Origin: Methylophaga sp. OBS1 | Lineage (GTDB): Bacteria; Pseudomonadota; Gammaproteobacteria; Nitrosococcales; Methylophagaceae | Direction of reading: 5' to 3' | Length of the DNA: 52,919 bases | Assembly: GCF_026319365.1 (NCBI RefSeq) | Contig: NZ_JAPDMS010000001.1 | Coordinates: 320,052 to 372,970, forward strand | In this document: positions 36,307-45,446 of the stretch, one piece after another | Layout: each line of letters opens with the position of its first letter | Position numbering within the stretch: the stretch's first letter is position 1 | Made by a program: the position numbers and the translations under genes | Notes under the pieces: model-generated | Told to the model about the DNA's origin: nothing | Databases searched by the model: none | The model's input: the letters and a program-made list of their open reading frames with translations, nothing else

Positions 36307-38205
36307 TCAGCGACTGATACCAAACAAGCCGGTCTGTTTCACAATCTCAAAGTCCTCATCGGCTTCTACCGATTCAGCCAGCACCTTAATTTCAATCAGG
36401 CTCGATACTTCCTGAATCAGCTCAAGGAAGTCTGGCTTGCTGGCATTGCCTCGGATGTTATGTGTCAGATCCCGCGCCAGTCGTATATAGTCGATGTGCA
36501 GATCATGCAGCATTTCGACAGGGATGATGTCGGAGGAATAACGTTTTAACAGCACGGTTGCTCCCTGAGACTCGACAAAGCTGCTGAAACTGTCGAAGGC
36601 CGCAATATCCTTGGCTGCGGCATAAGCGGTCACCGAAAAAGCCAACAGATGATTAGCCAGGCTGGTTTGTTCCATACGGGCTTTGAGCCAGCGGTGGAAT
36701 GCCAGCGATGACACCGATGGCATTGACAGGTTGATGGTAACCGGCGTGGTGATGTTTTCGGCTTCCATTTTGAGAATGATTTTGTTGACGATGACTTTGT
36801 CCAGATCTTCAGCCAGATCAAACTCTTGTGCAACGGAGAAGAAGGTACCGATGGACAGCGCCTTGCCGCTGGCGTCTTTGACCACGGTAAAGGCTTCCTG
36901 CATCACCTTGAGGGGAATATCGGTATTGTAATTATAAGCTTCAGCCGTGAAAGTGATTTCAGGTGTGTTGTTGTCGATAGCATGGACGATGGCTTCGCGC
37001 CAGGCCTGTTCAGTCATCGAGCTGATGCTGTCCTGCTTGATGAAATAGGCATTCTGACCAATGTTTCTGGCCTGTTCATAAGCTTCGATCAAGGCCGGCA
37101 TCAGGCGATCAAATTCACTGGTCTTATCGAAATACACAATACCGGTATGCACCATGTCATCCAGCTCATAGCGTTGACCTAACTCATTGATATCGTGCTT
37201 GAGTCTTTCAGCCAAAGCTGTGACCGAATTCACATCTGAGTCTGGGCTGATCAATGCAAATTCAGAGCCGTAAAGACGGTAGACATCAGCCTCTTCAGGG
37301 GCATTTTTACGCAGTAGTTCGGCGAATGACTGCAGTAATTTATCGACTTTCTGATTGCCCAGTTCTTTGCTAATGGCAGCGAGATCATCAAATTTGAAAT
37401 ACAGCACATAACCATGACTACCCGCAGAGAGGGCGCGTTTGACATCGACACTGAATGTTGCCTGATTGAGCAGACGGGTCAGAGGGTCGCGTTTCAGGCT
37501 GTCACTGAGTGAGTCGAGGCGGGTATTCAGCCGGGCAATGGTATCGCCGATTTTACGTGACATGCCATTCATTGAGTTCGCGACATGGCGCACCTCGGTG
37601 GTCCAGGGCAGCCTGTTAATTGTGGTGAAATTACCACTGGAAATCTCATTAGCCTGTTTCTGTATGTCTCGCAGTGGTTGAAGCGTCAATCGCAGTACCA
37701 GCATTAACAGCAGGAAGGCCGCTAGGAAAATAAACAGGGAATAAAGCAGCGTCTCCTTGGCTTGTTCGTACAGTTTGAGATAGGCGTAGGAAGGGTTGCT
37801 GGTGACATACAGGCTGCCGGAAATATTCCAGCCCGAGCTGATCTCAGTTCGCGCTGTGGCAGTTTTCATCGGTAACAGTCTTATCAGCCAGTCGGGTACG
37901 CCTTCCATCTGTACTGGATTGGTCAGTGTGACCAGGTTTTCACCATCCACATTTTCCAGGCGCATTTCCTTGTAATAGCCCATATCAAAGATGGCATTCA
38001 TCATTGTCTGCAAGATAGGATCCTGCTCATCAGTCATATGCGGGCTCAAAGATAAACCCAGCGAGGTAGCGGTATCCTGAACATGAATCTGAGATTCCAC
38101 CTCCAGGTAATTGCGAATATTGTTCATGCTTAAATAAAAGCTGACCGAGAAGACAATCAGGAAAATCAGACTGATCAGGATCAGGAGTTGCTTGGACAGA
38201 GACAT
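36307..38205 (-). CDS. lapD: LapD-type c-di-GMP receptor, degenerate GGDEF-EAL
   Basis: The start is ATG at 38205 (MSLSKQLLILISLIF), with GAGGAA just upstream; the upstream in-frame start at 38229 is less likely. A membrane segment, a periplasmic LapD/MoxY output domain (about 25-145), a second membrane segment, HAMP, then degenerate GGDEF (RLYGSEFAL) and EAL (QEAFTVV, no ExLxR) domains. These should bind rather than turn over c-di-GMP, sequestering LapG. 632 residues from this start. Confidence 0.93.
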   Translation of the reverse strand: MSLSKQLLILISLIFLIVFSVSFYLSMNNIRNYLEVESQIHVQDTATSLGLSLSPHMTDEQDPILQTMMNAIFDMGYYKEMRLENVDGENLVTLTNPVQMEGVPDWLIRLLPMKTATARTEISSGWNISGSLYVTSNPSYAYLKLYEQAKETLLYSLFIFLAAFLLLMLVLRLTLQPLRDIQKQANEISSGNFTTINRLPWTTEVRHVANSMNGMSRKIGDTIARLNTRLDSLSDSLKRDPLTRLLNQATFSVDVKRALSAGSHGYVLYFKFDDLAAISKELGNQKVDKLLQSFAELLRKNAPEEADVYRLYGSEFALISPDSDVNSVTALAERLKHDINELGQRYELDDMVHTGIVYFDKTSEFDRLMPALIEAYEQARNIGQNAYFIKQDSISSMTEQAWREAIVHAIDNNTPEITFTAEAYNYNTDIPLKVMQEAFTVVKDASGKALSIGTFFSVAQEFDLAEDLDKVIVNKIILKMEAENITTPVTINLSMPSVSSLAFHRWLKARMEQTSLANHLLAFSVTAYAAAKDIAAFDSFSSFVESQGATVLLKRYSSDIIPVEMLHDLHIDYIRLARDLTHNIRGNASKPDFLELIQEVSSLIEIKVLAESVEADEDFEIVKQTGLFGISR

Positions 38206-38414
38206 AATGCGTTCCTCGAAACAGGCCAATGCAGAATTAATTCACCATCTGATAAACCTTCGCTATCCTTCTGGTCTATCTCAAGTTAATGATGAAATTC
38301 AGTTAAAGATACGCTGCCAACCAGCATCAGGCAAGGTGATTCGGGCATTCACAGCGCTTTTGTTTTAGTGCAGCGGTTGCTAGGATCAGTTTTTCTCCCC
38401 GCAAGGCGAATGGC

Positions 38415-39335
38415 ATGTTGTCGACCATGTTGCAGATGGGGCTGCTGATTGCCTTTGGCACACTCTGGCGATTGTTGGCTCCCAGGCATATCCCCGCGCT
38501 GGCTCACCGCCGGGCTTTGACTGATCTGGTATTTTATATTTTGCTGCCGGCACTGGTGTTGGATGTCATCTGGGGCGCGCCGATTGATCTCACTTCAATG
38601 AAAATTTCGCTGGTCGCTTTATCGACCTTGGCGGTCTCTGCTTTGCTGATGATTTTGGTACTCCGTTTTTTCGAGACCAGCCGGCCGACAAAAGGAGCCT
38701 TACTACTGGCCGCCGTATTTCCCAATGCGACTTATCTGGGGCTACCGGTCACTGATCAGGTACTGGGTAAATGGAGTAATTCAGTTGTACTTCAATTTGA
38801 TTTATTCGCCTGTACACCGGTACTGCTGACCCTGGGCATTTTAATGGCTAATCATTTTGGTGCGGACGGTCGGGAAGTTCACCCCTTGCGTGAGTTGCGA
38901 AAAGTACCTCCGCTCTGGGCTGTGGCTGTGGCCATGCTGTTGAATATCTTGGACGTCCCCAGACCAGAACTCGTTCACAACACCTTATCGACGCTATCGG
39001 GCGGCGTGGTGCCATTGATGCTGATCGCGCTGGGAATGAGTATCCGCTGGGATACGATGCGCCTGAAATTTTTGCCGATGTTGTTACCGGTCGGCGTGAT
39101 TTCATTGCTGATAGCGCCTATTGTGGCGTTTGTTGTCAGTCATGGCCTGTCTATGCCACAGGATATTTCCACCGCTGTGGTATTACTGGCCGCGATGCCG
39201 ACCATGATATTCGGGATTGTAATTTGTGAGCGGTATGGTCTCGACAGTGCGATTTATGCTGCAGCGGTTTTCCTGACCACAGTCCTCAGCGTATTGACGC
39301 TGACAGTCTGGTTTTACTTTCTGCCGCCAGCCTGA
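38415..39335 (+). CDS. AEC family transporter
   Basis: 306 residues with about ten membrane segments in two repeats. N-terminal LLIAFGTLWRLLAPRHIPALAHRRALTDLVFYILLPALV and the C-terminal repeat (MPTMIFGIVICERYGLDSAIYAA) match auxin-efflux-carrier-like transporters. Substrate unknown (organic acids in some relatives). Divergent from lapD with about 210 bp between starts; its end overlaps the convergent cinA-like gene by 22 nt. Confidence 0.9.
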   Translation: MLSTMLQMGLLIAFGTLWRLLAPRHIPALAHRRALTDLVFYILLPALVLDVIWGAPIDLTSMKISLVALSTLAVSALLMILVLRFFETSRPTKGALLLAAVFPNATYLGLPVTDQVLGKWSNSVVLQFDLFACTPVLLTLGILMANHFGADGREVHPLRELRKVPPLWAVAVAMLLNILDVPRPELVHNTLSTLSGGVVPLMLIALGMSIRWDTMRLKFLPMLLPVGVISLLIAPIVAFVVSHGLSMPQDISTAVVLLAAMPTMIFGIVICERYGLDSAIYAAAVFLTTVLSVLTLTVWFYFLPPA

Positions 39336-40066
39336 TCATCCCAGATAAACCCGGACTTCTCGATTTCGGCAATCATCACGGCCATGGCCTGTTCCACCTG
39401 CTGTTCATCACCGCGCAGGCTGAACAGGATATAGGGCTCATCGCCCAAGTGAGGCAGGCTGGATAAAAGCAGATCAGGATAGTCATCGACAATTTGATTC
39501 ATGGTATGCAGCAGGTCGGACTCGCGCCCCCTGGTAATGCGGATAATACGTTCACTGCGTGGTCGCAGATCACGCAAATGGGCATATTCGTTGTCGAGCA
39601 ACCATTCCACCATCGGCCAGGCCATCTCCGGAAAGCCAGGCATAAAGTGATGATTATCGACGCTGAAACCCGCCACGCGGTTCACCGGGTTGGGAATCAG
39701 CCTGCAGCCTTCGGGCAGGTGTCCCATCAGAATACGATTGGGGTAAGCCGCTTCACCGAACTTGTCCTCGATTTCCTTGACCGCTTCAGGATGTGGCACC
39801 AGGGGCACACCTTTAACCAGTGCAGCGGTCTGGCGGGTGCGGTCATCCGGGGTTGCGCCGATGCCGCCAAAACTGAAGACCAAATCATCACTCGCCATTG
39901 AAAAGCGCATGGCACGCTCGAGATCGGCGGCATCATCACCGACGATGAGGCTCCAGCTGAGCTCCAGTCCACGTGCGGCGAGCACTTCCTGTAAATGTGC
40001 AAAATGACGATCCTGTCTTTTACCGGATAGGATTTCATCACCGATAATCAATGCCCCGATTTTCAT
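39314..40066 (-). CDS. CinA/MoaB-like molybdopterin-binding domain protein
   Basis: 250 residues. It matches the N-terminal (COG1058) half of CinA: IIGDEILSGKRQDRH, FSFGGIGATPDDRT, NRILMGHLPEG, HFMPGFPEMA. The C-terminal amidohydrolase (PncC) half of full CinA is absent. In relatives the domain acts in nicotinamide cofactor repair as an ADP-ribose/NMN pyrophosphatase; whether this holds here is not certain. 4-nt overlap with the truncated hemoglobin gene upstream. Confidence 0.92.
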   Translation of the reverse strand: MKIGALIIGDEILSGKRQDRHFAHLQEVLAARGLELSWSLIVGDDAADLERAMRFSMASDDLVFSFGGIGATPDDRTRQTAALVKGVPLVPHPEAVKEIEDKFGEAAYPNRILMGHLPEGCRLIPNPVNRVAGFSVDNHHFMPGFPEMAWPMVEWLLDNEYAHLRDLRPRSERIIRITRGRESDLLHTMNQIVDDYPDLLLSSLPHLGDEPYILFSLRGDEQQVEQAMAVMIAEIEKSGFIWDDQAGGRK

Positions 40067-40464
40067 CCCGTGGTTTGCTCCTGTCTGTTACGCATGAAGT
40101 CAGCGGTTTGTACAAATGAGGACATTAATTGTTCTGCAAATAGCCGGTCAAGATCCATCGTTTTCAGAGCCTGTGCCATGCAGTAAAGCCATTGGTCGCG
40201 TTCTTCGATACCGATAGAGAAGGGCAGATGTCGTGCCCGGAGCCGGGGATGACCGAACTTGTCTGTAAACAGGGGCGGACCACCAAGCCAGCCGCTCAGA
40301 AACATAAACAGTTTCTCTTCACTGCTGCTGATGTCTTCGGGGTGCAGCCTGCGGATCAACTGTGTCTGCTCTGTCTCGCACATGATCTGGTAGAAAGTCT
40401 GACACAGCTTTCTGACACCGGCTTCGCCGCCGATGCGCTCGTAGGGTGTTGCAATATCTGCCAT
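40063..40464 (-). CDS. Group II truncated hemoglobin
   Basis: 133 residues from ATG 40464 (MADIATPYERIGGEAGVRKL); a longer frame exists to 40545 but this is the family start. Proximal His H79 (RARHLPF), Y25 at B10 (FYQIM) and W92 at G8 (QWLYCMAQAL) are typical of trHb2. It binds O2 or NO and may protect against nitrosative stress. Translationally coupled to the cinA-like gene. Confidence 0.93.
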   Translation of the reverse strand: MADIATPYERIGGEAGVRKLCQTFYQIMCETEQTQLIRRLHPEDISSSEEKLFMFLSGWLGGPPLFTDKFGHPRLRARHLPFSIGIEERDQWLYCMAQALKTMDLDRLFAEQLMSSFVQTADFMRNRQEQTTG

Positions 40465-40576
40465 GGTTTTTAGCTTATGGAAAAAGGCTAGTTTAACTTG
40501 CCTTGTCTGACTGATAAAGCAAGCTTTTAGTGCCTGCCGGGACAAAATTTGTCAATAATCAATAATATGTATTGCC

Positions 40577-40606
40577 TTGTTCATGCCAGACAGTGTTTGC
40601 TATTAA
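40577..40606 (+). promoter_or_regulatory. Possible sigma-70 promoter of the Fae homologue
   Basis: TTGTTC (40577-40582), 18 bases, TATTAA (40601-40606). The stretch 40546-40819 (274 bp) has no gene and must hold the fae promoter and long leader. This is the best pair I can find by eye; other choices exist. Confidence 0.3.
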
Positions 40607-40819
40607 ATCGCGCAGGGCATCGCTTTTTGCTCTGTTAATTCCGACAGACTCAAATTATTTCTACCCACCAGGCTTTGTTTTGCAGCTGCCATCAAGCCGC
40701 TGTATATGGTTGATTACTCTGCCAACGCTTGTCGAACATGATGGGGCGCGGGTTGCGACGAGTCACTCAGAGCGGGATAATGGTGCATTTTTTTACGTCC
40801 AATCTTAAGGAGAATCTTA

Positions 40820-41368
40820 ATGAGCGATAAAATCGTAATGCGTACCGGTGAAGCACTGGTCGGTGGTGGTCCCGCTTTCACAGCGGCTGAACCAGAAGTA
40901 GTTATCGGTGAACTGGATGGTCCATTCGGTACTGCTTTCGCCAACCTGATGGGTGACCAGGTACAGGGCCATTCTCGTGTACTGGCACTGATGAACACCG
41001 ATATGCAAGTTCGTCCAGCCACCATCATGGTCAGCAAGGTCACCGTTAAGAAAACGGCTTACACCAATATTCTGATGGGTACCGTCCAGGGCGCGATCGC
41101 CAACGGTGTTCTGGATGCGGTTCGTAACGGTACTATCCCTAAAGAAAAGGTCAACGATCTGGGTATCATCGTTTCTGTGTGGCTGAACCCAAGCATCACC
41201 ACTGTGGAAGATCTGGATCATGAAGCGCTGTTCAACATTCATCGTGAAGCGACCCGTCGCGCGCTGGAAAAAGCGATGAACAATGAACCTAGCATCGACT
41301 ATCTGCTGGAGAATCAGGATAAACTGGTTCATAAGTATTACCAGAAAGAACTGGATGCAAAAAAATAA
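40820..41368 (+). CDS. Formaldehyde-activating enzyme homologue (divergent Fae)
   Basis: 182 residues. Family features are GEALVG near the N-terminus, TAFANLMGDQVQGHSRVLALMNTDMQVRPATIMVSKV, the glycine- and Ala-rich core QGAIANGVLDAVRNGTIP, and DLGIIVSVWLNP. Canonical Fae condenses formaldehyde with tetrahydromethanopterin in methylotrophs. In the segment that in canonical Fae reads GNEVAHIDLIIG, this protein has GPAFTAAEPEVVIG, two residues longer and without the His. Strong AAGGAG (40807-40812) before ATG. Rho-independent terminator follows. A paralogue role is likely. Confidence 0.88.
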   Translation: MSDKIVMRTGEALVGGGPAFTAAEPEVVIGELDGPFGTAFANLMGDQVQGHSRVLALMNTDMQVRPATIMVSKVTVKKTAYTNILMGTVQGAIANGVLDAVRNGTIPKEKVNDLGIIVSVWLNPSITTVEDLDHEALFNIHREATRRALEKAMNNEPSIDYLLENQDKLVHKYYQKELDAKK

Positions 41369-41439
41369 AATAACATGAAACTCAGTTATTTAGCTGTGGT
41401 CTGTCATAAAGAGGATTGATTCACAGCCTCGCACAATTA

Positions 41440-41476
41440 ACGGTCCGTCTACGACAGTGGGTGGACCGTTTTTTTT
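41440..41476 (+). terminator. Rho-independent terminator after the Fae homologue
   Basis: ACGGTCC (41440-41446) pairs with GGACCGT (41463-41469), loop of 16 nt that can pair further, followed by eight T (41469-41476). Good intrinsic terminator for a highly expressed gene. Confidence 0.85.
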
Positions 41477-41482
41477 GCCATG

Positions 41483-41488
41483 TATAAT
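41483..41488 (+). promoter_or_regulatory. TATAAT -10-like hexamer downstream of the terminator
   Basis: Perfect TATAAT directly after the terminator T-run. No good -35 is visible 17 nt upstream, where the hairpin lies. If used, transcription would begin near 41495, favouring the ATG at 41520 for the next gene. Confidence 0.3.
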
Positions 41489-41519
41489 GAGCCTCATGAC
41501 ACACTCCACCCAGGTAGAT

Positions 41520-42023
41520 ATGGAACTGTACTCCATAGATAAATTGATGCATGAAACCCGGCAGCTGGCAGCAAAATATCGCCAGACTACTGGCAGTACC
41601 TTACCTGTGACCGGTGAAATCGCCCGGTTTGATGCTGCCAAAGCGCTCAATCTCTCTTTAGTTGATGACCCCGGTAGTCCAATAGACGCATTGGGTCTGT
41701 CTGGAGAGCGCAAAGACAAAAAATTTATCATCAAAGGTCGCGCCATTTTCGAAAATACCCGCTCCAGCCCCAGAATTGGTCAGCTCAACCCGGATCAGGA
41801 CTGGGATTTTGCCGTGCTGGTCCTATTTGATGAAGAATACGAAGCGGACGAAATCTTCGAAGCCAGTCGTGAGGCGATAGCCGCAGCGATGGAGAGCAAA
41901 CCGGACAGTGCCCGTAAAAAACGCGGCGCTATGTCAATCGCACAGTTTAAAATTATCGGCAACCGGGTCTGGACGCGTGAAAACGGGCCAGAACAGGAAC
42001 TCTGGGATAACCAGGAAACATAA
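41520..42023 (+). CDS. DUF6998-like conserved hypothetical
   Basis: 167 residues from ATG 41520 (MELYSIDKLMHETRQLAAKY); ATGs at 41487 and 41496 are in frame but would lie at or before the likely transcription start. The pattern IARFDAAKALNLSLV, KKFIIKGRAIFENTRSSPRIGQLNPDQDWDFAVLVLFDEEYEADEIFEASREAI resembles DUF6998; some look restriction-endonuclease-like (D..W..V.LF). No enzyme activity proven. Begins a four-gene transcript with lemA, GIDE protein and yoaA. Confidence 0.75.
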   Translation: MELYSIDKLMHETRQLAAKYRQTTGSTLPVTGEIARFDAAKALNLSLVDDPGSPIDALGLSGERKDKKFIIKGRAIFENTRSSPRIGQLNPDQDWDFAVLVLFDEEYEADEIFEASREAIAAAMESKPDSARKKRGAMSIAQFKIIGNRVWTRENGPEQELWDNQET

Positions 42024-42035
42024 CAAGGAGCGACG

Positions 42036-42611
42036 ATGAGTGTAGGCGAGTTTATTTTCTGGGGGCTGGTTGCGGTTCTGCTGGTCTATATAGTCATTAT
42101 CTATAACAACCTGGTCAGTCTTAAGCACAATGTCAGTAAAGCCTGGTCCAATATTGATGTCTTGCTCAAACAACGTCATGACGAGTTGCCTAAACTGGTC
42201 GAAACCTGTCGCCAATACATGCAATACGAGCAGGAAACCCTGGAAAAAGTGATGCTGGCACGTTCCTCTGTCGCTAATGCGCAGCAACAAGGCGATGTCG
42301 CGCAACTGGGTCAGGCTGAGGGGGCTTTAAGATTGGGACTGGGTAACCTGTTCGCCTTGGCTGAAGCCTATCCGGAACTGAAAGCTGACGAAACCTTCCA
42401 GCATCTGCAGGCACGTATTACCGGACTGGAGAACGCGATTGCTGACCGCCGCGAGTATTATAACGAGAGTGTCAACATCAACAATGTCCGCATTGAACAG
42501 TTCCCGGATGTGATTATTGCGCGGCTGTTTAACTTTAAAGCTTTTACGCTGTTGGAGTTCAGTGCGGAAGAGACTGCTGATGTCAATTTGCGCGGCCTGT
42601 TTGAACAGTAA
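42036..42611 (+). CDS. lemA: LemA family protein
   Basis: 191 residues. N-terminal membrane segment (FIFWGLVAVLLVYIVIIYNNLVSLK), then the LemA helical signature (NVSKAWSNIDVLLKQRHDELPKLVETCRQYM) and C-terminal EYYNESVNINNVRIEQFPDVIIARLFNFK. Role unclear in bacteria. AAGGAG before ATG. The next gene's ATG directly follows the stop. Confidence 0.95.
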   Translation: MSVGEFIFWGLVAVLLVYIVIIYNNLVSLKHNVSKAWSNIDVLLKQRHDELPKLVETCRQYMQYEQETLEKVMLARSSVANAQQQGDVAQLGQAEGALRLGLGNLFALAEAYPELKADETFQHLQARITGLENAIADRREYYNESVNINNVRIEQFPDVIIARLFNFKAFTLLEFSAEETADVNLRGLFEQ

Positions 42612-43517
42612 ATGCAGGATTTTCTGGCTTCATTATCCAGGGTAATCAAAACGGCAGATCCGAATTGGTTCTGGGTTGGCGTTATGCTCGGTCTGGTCTT
42701 CGCACTGTTTGCATTTTGGAAAATGTTTGCAGATTACCGTCGAGCACGTCTGATTTCGAACATCCCCACCGCTAAAGTTCGATCGGCACCACAGGGACAC
42801 ATAGAACTGTCAGGTCAAGCCGTAGCCATGGAGGGACCCGTAATCCGGTCTCCGGTGTCGTTAAAAGAATGTGTTTGGTATCACTACACTATCGAAGAGC
42901 GCCGCAGTCATTATGACAGCAGTGGAAGACGAAGTAGTCGCTGGCATGTGGTCAAAGCTGAAACCAGCGATGATCTGTTTCTGTTAAGAGATGAAACGGG
43001 CGACTGCGTCATTGATCCCGAGTCTGCCGAGGTCATTACGAATTACAACCGCCGATGGTATGGAGATGACTTGGCTCAACGGCGGCGGTTTAAAGAAAAA
43101 CTGATTCTCGCTGGTCAACCTTTGTATGCGATTGGCTGGCATCAATCATTTTCCGAATCAGAGCCGGAAAGCTTCAGAAGGGAAGTTACACAGTTACTCC
43201 GTCACTGGAAACAGAATCCGGATTTACTGATTCAGGACTACGATACTGATGGTGACGGCCAAATCAGTCTCAATGAATGGGATAAAGTCAGGCACAACGC
43301 TTCTGAGCAAATTAAAAGAGAACGGGATAAGCGTCGAAATACACAATTGAGTGTGATCAAACAGAGCCCGAATCGATATCAACATTTCATTCTTTCCGTC
43401 GAACCAGAACAGCGCCTAGTCAGGCGATATCAACTGGCAGCGATGGGTAGTCTGATCCTTTTTTTCTGTCTGGGTACTGCGTTGGTATGGGCTTTTAACC
43501 AGCGCATGGGCGTCTAA
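42612..43517 (+). CDS. Membrane protein with GIDE domain and EF-hand
   Basis: 301 residues. TM1 (about 20-40), a GIDE (E3-ubiquitin-ligase/MulA-like) domain with AMEGPVIRSPVSLKECVWYHY and the DCVIDPESAEV stretch, an EF-hand calcium loop (DTDGDGQISLNE, all acidic ligands present) and a C-terminal membrane segment. No RING is seen. Bacterial GIDE-domain proteins with LemA are common and their function is unknown. Directly abuts lemA and yoaA. Confidence 0.85.
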   Translation: MQDFLASLSRVIKTADPNWFWVGVMLGLVFALFAFWKMFADYRRARLISNIPTAKVRSAPQGHIELSGQAVAMEGPVIRSPVSLKECVWYHYTIEERRSHYDSSGRRSSRWHVVKAETSDDLFLLRDETGDCVIDPESAEVITNYNRRWYGDDLAQRRRFKEKLILAGQPLYAIGWHQSFSESEPESFRREVTQLLRHWKQNPDLLIQDYDTDGDGQISLNEWDKVRHNASEQIKRERDKRRNTQLSVIKQSPNRYQHFILSVEPEQRLVRRYQLAAMGSLILFFCLGTALVWAFNQRMGV

Positions 43518-45446
43518 ATGCTGACTGAGTTAACGCAGTTATTCGAAGTTGATGGCCTGATATCGAAACATATCGAGGGGTATCAACCCAGGCAGCAACA
43601 AATCGAGATGGCAGAAAAGGTCAGTGAGGCACTGAGCAACCAGGACATGCTGATTGCTGAGGCCGGCACAGGCACCGGTAAAACTTATGCCTATCTGGCA
43701 CCGGCCATATTGTCGGGTCAAAAAATCTTTATCTCAACTGGCACTAAAAACCTTCAGGATCAGTTGTTTAAAAAGGATTTGCCGAAACTGCGTGAAGTGT
43801 TGTCTGTGCCTTTAAAAGCCGCTTTACTCAAAGGTCGCAGTAATTATTTGTGCCATTACCGATTGTCTCTGGCTGAAACAGAGCCCAGTTCAGCCCTGAA
43901 TCAACATGTACTGCAGGAACTGCGTGAGTGGTCAGGTAAAACCGACTCCGGCGATTTGAGTGAGACCGATCTGCTGGAAGCGCAATCGCCGTTATGGCCC
44001 AAAGTGACCTCGACGGTCGATAATTGCCTGGGCCAGCAGTGTCCGGATTATGACCAGTGTTTTATCGTCGAGGCCCGGCGCAAGGCGCAGGAGGCGGATA
44101 TCGTGATCGTCAATCATCATCTATTGATGTCTGATATGGCGCTTAAGGCCTCTGGGCAGGGAGAGGTGTTGCCGGATGCAGATGCTTTTATTATTGACGA
44201 AGCCCATCAGTTACCTGCAATTGCCAGTCAGTTTCTTGGTCATCGGGTCAGCAGTCATCAGTTGCAGGAGCTGAGCCGAGACAGCATCAGGGAAATGGAG
44301 CTGGAAGCCAATGATATGGACAGTATCCGCCAAGCGGCTGAGAAACTGGAAAACCGTTTGCACCAGTTTAAACTGAGCTTGGTTGATAGTGAGCAACGTC
44401 TGCCGTGGCATCAGTGCCTGCAGCGTTTTCCGGATGTTAAGGAGCAACTGGAGACATTGATAAGCAGCGTTGAAACCCTGATGGAAACGCTGGAAACAGC
44501 CAGCGAACGGAGCAGGGGACTGGAACAATGCTATGAACGCAGTCAGGACTTAATTGATCGCTTATCAATATTCAGTGATAACGCCGAAGATGACAATCTG
44601 GTGCTATGGCTCGATATTCGTGGCAACAGTTTTGTCTTGCATGCCACACCGCAGGAAGTCAGTCAGCATTTTCAGCAATGGATCGCCGAGAAACCCAGCG
44701 CCTGGGTGTTTACCTCAGCCACATTAACCGTAGCCGGCAAATTCAATAACTTCATTCAGCAGTTAGGCCTGGAAGATCCGCTCACAGCCAGTTGGCAGAG
44801 CCCATTTGATTATGCCCGTCAGAGCCTTTTATATATGCCATCGATACCGGTTGAGCCTTCGCATCATGGTTATAACCAGCATATTGCCGAGATTGCACGT
44901 TCGGTCATCGAACACAGCCGGGGCCGGACTTTTCTGCTTTTCACCAGTTACCGGGCTTTGAATGAGGTCGCCGAGGCTTTGCAGGATATGGATTATCCGA
45001 TTCTAGTGCAGGGTAGCCGCGCCAAAAACCAGCTGTTGGCAGAATTCAGAGATCACGGGAATGCGGTTTTACTGGGCACAAACAGCTTCTGGGAGGGGGT
45101 GGACGTCAGAGGGGAAGCCTTATCCTGCGTGTTAATCGATAAAATTCCCTTTGCTTCGCCTGGCGACCCGGTACTGGAAGCTCGGATTAATCATCTGCGG
45201 GAGCGGGGTGGTAATCCTTTCCGTTCAATACAGATACCTTCAGCCGTGATCCAACTGAAGCAGGGCATTGGCCGACTGATTCGTGATAAACAGGATTCGG
45301 GCGTACTGGTGTTGTGTGATCCCCGGTTTTTAAGCAAACCCTATGGCAAAGTCTTTATGCGCAGCCTGCCGCCAATGCCCATAACGCAGCGTATTGATGA
45401 TGTCGAGGCATTTTTCAGCGAAGCATTACTGAGTCCCGCTAGTTAA
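43518..45446 (+). CDS. yoaA: ATP-dependent DNA helicase YoaA (DinG/XPD type)
   Basis: 642 residues. Walker A is EAGTGTGKTYAYLAP, the DEAH box is IIDEAHQLP. Fe-S cluster cysteines: CHYRL, then NCLGQQC and DQC before the arch region. C-terminal LGTNSFWEGVDVRGE and KQGIGRLIRDKQDSG motifs. XPD-like helicase involved in DNA damage tolerance with HolC in E. coli. Last gene of the operon; overlaps convergent DUF2237 by 8 nt. Confidence 0.95.
   Translation: MLTELTQLFEVDGLISKHIEGYQPRQQQIEMAEKVSEALSNQDMLIAEAGTGTGKTYAYLAPAILSGQKIFISTGTKNLQDQLFKKDLPKLREVLSVPLKAALLKGRSNYLCHYRLSLAETEPSSALNQHVLQELREWSGKTDSGDLSETDLLEAQSPLWPKVTSTVDNCLGQQCPDYDQCFIVEARRKAQEADIVIVNHHLLMSDMALKASGQGEVLPDADAFIIDEAHQLPAIASQFLGHRVSSHQLQELSRDSIREMELEANDMDSIRQAAEKLENRLHQFKLSLVDSEQRLPWHQCLQRFPDVKEQLETLISSVETLMETLETASERSRGLEQCYERSQDLIDRLSIFSDNAEDDNLVLWLDIRGNSFVLHATPQEVSQHFQQWIAEKPSAWVFTSATLTVAGKFNNFIQQLGLEDPLTASWQSPFDYARQSLLYMPSIPVEPSHHGYNQHIAEIARSVIEHSRGRTFLLFTSYRALNEVAEALQDMDYPILVQGSRAKNQLLAEFRDHGNAVLLGTNSFWEGVDVRGEALSCVLIDKIPFASPGDPVLEARINHLRERGGNPFRSIQIPSAVIQLKQGIGRLIRDKQDSGVLVLCDPRFLSKPYGKVFMRSLPPMPITQRIDDVEAFFSEALLSPAS

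Noticed and set aside
38285..38307. GTTAAT and GTTAAA upstream of lapD and the AEC gene as a response-regulator box
   Set aside because: The half-sites are 17 bp apart, not 11.
40465..40545. 27-residue N-terminal extension of the truncated hemoglobin
   Set aside because: The family starts at MADIATPYERIGG; the extension has no matching features.
40804..40821. CTTAAG and CTTAAT 12 bp apart just before the Fae start, resembling the response-regulator boxes
   Set aside because: The period is 12, not 11, and the site is the ribosome binding region, downstream of any promoter. Likely coincidence.
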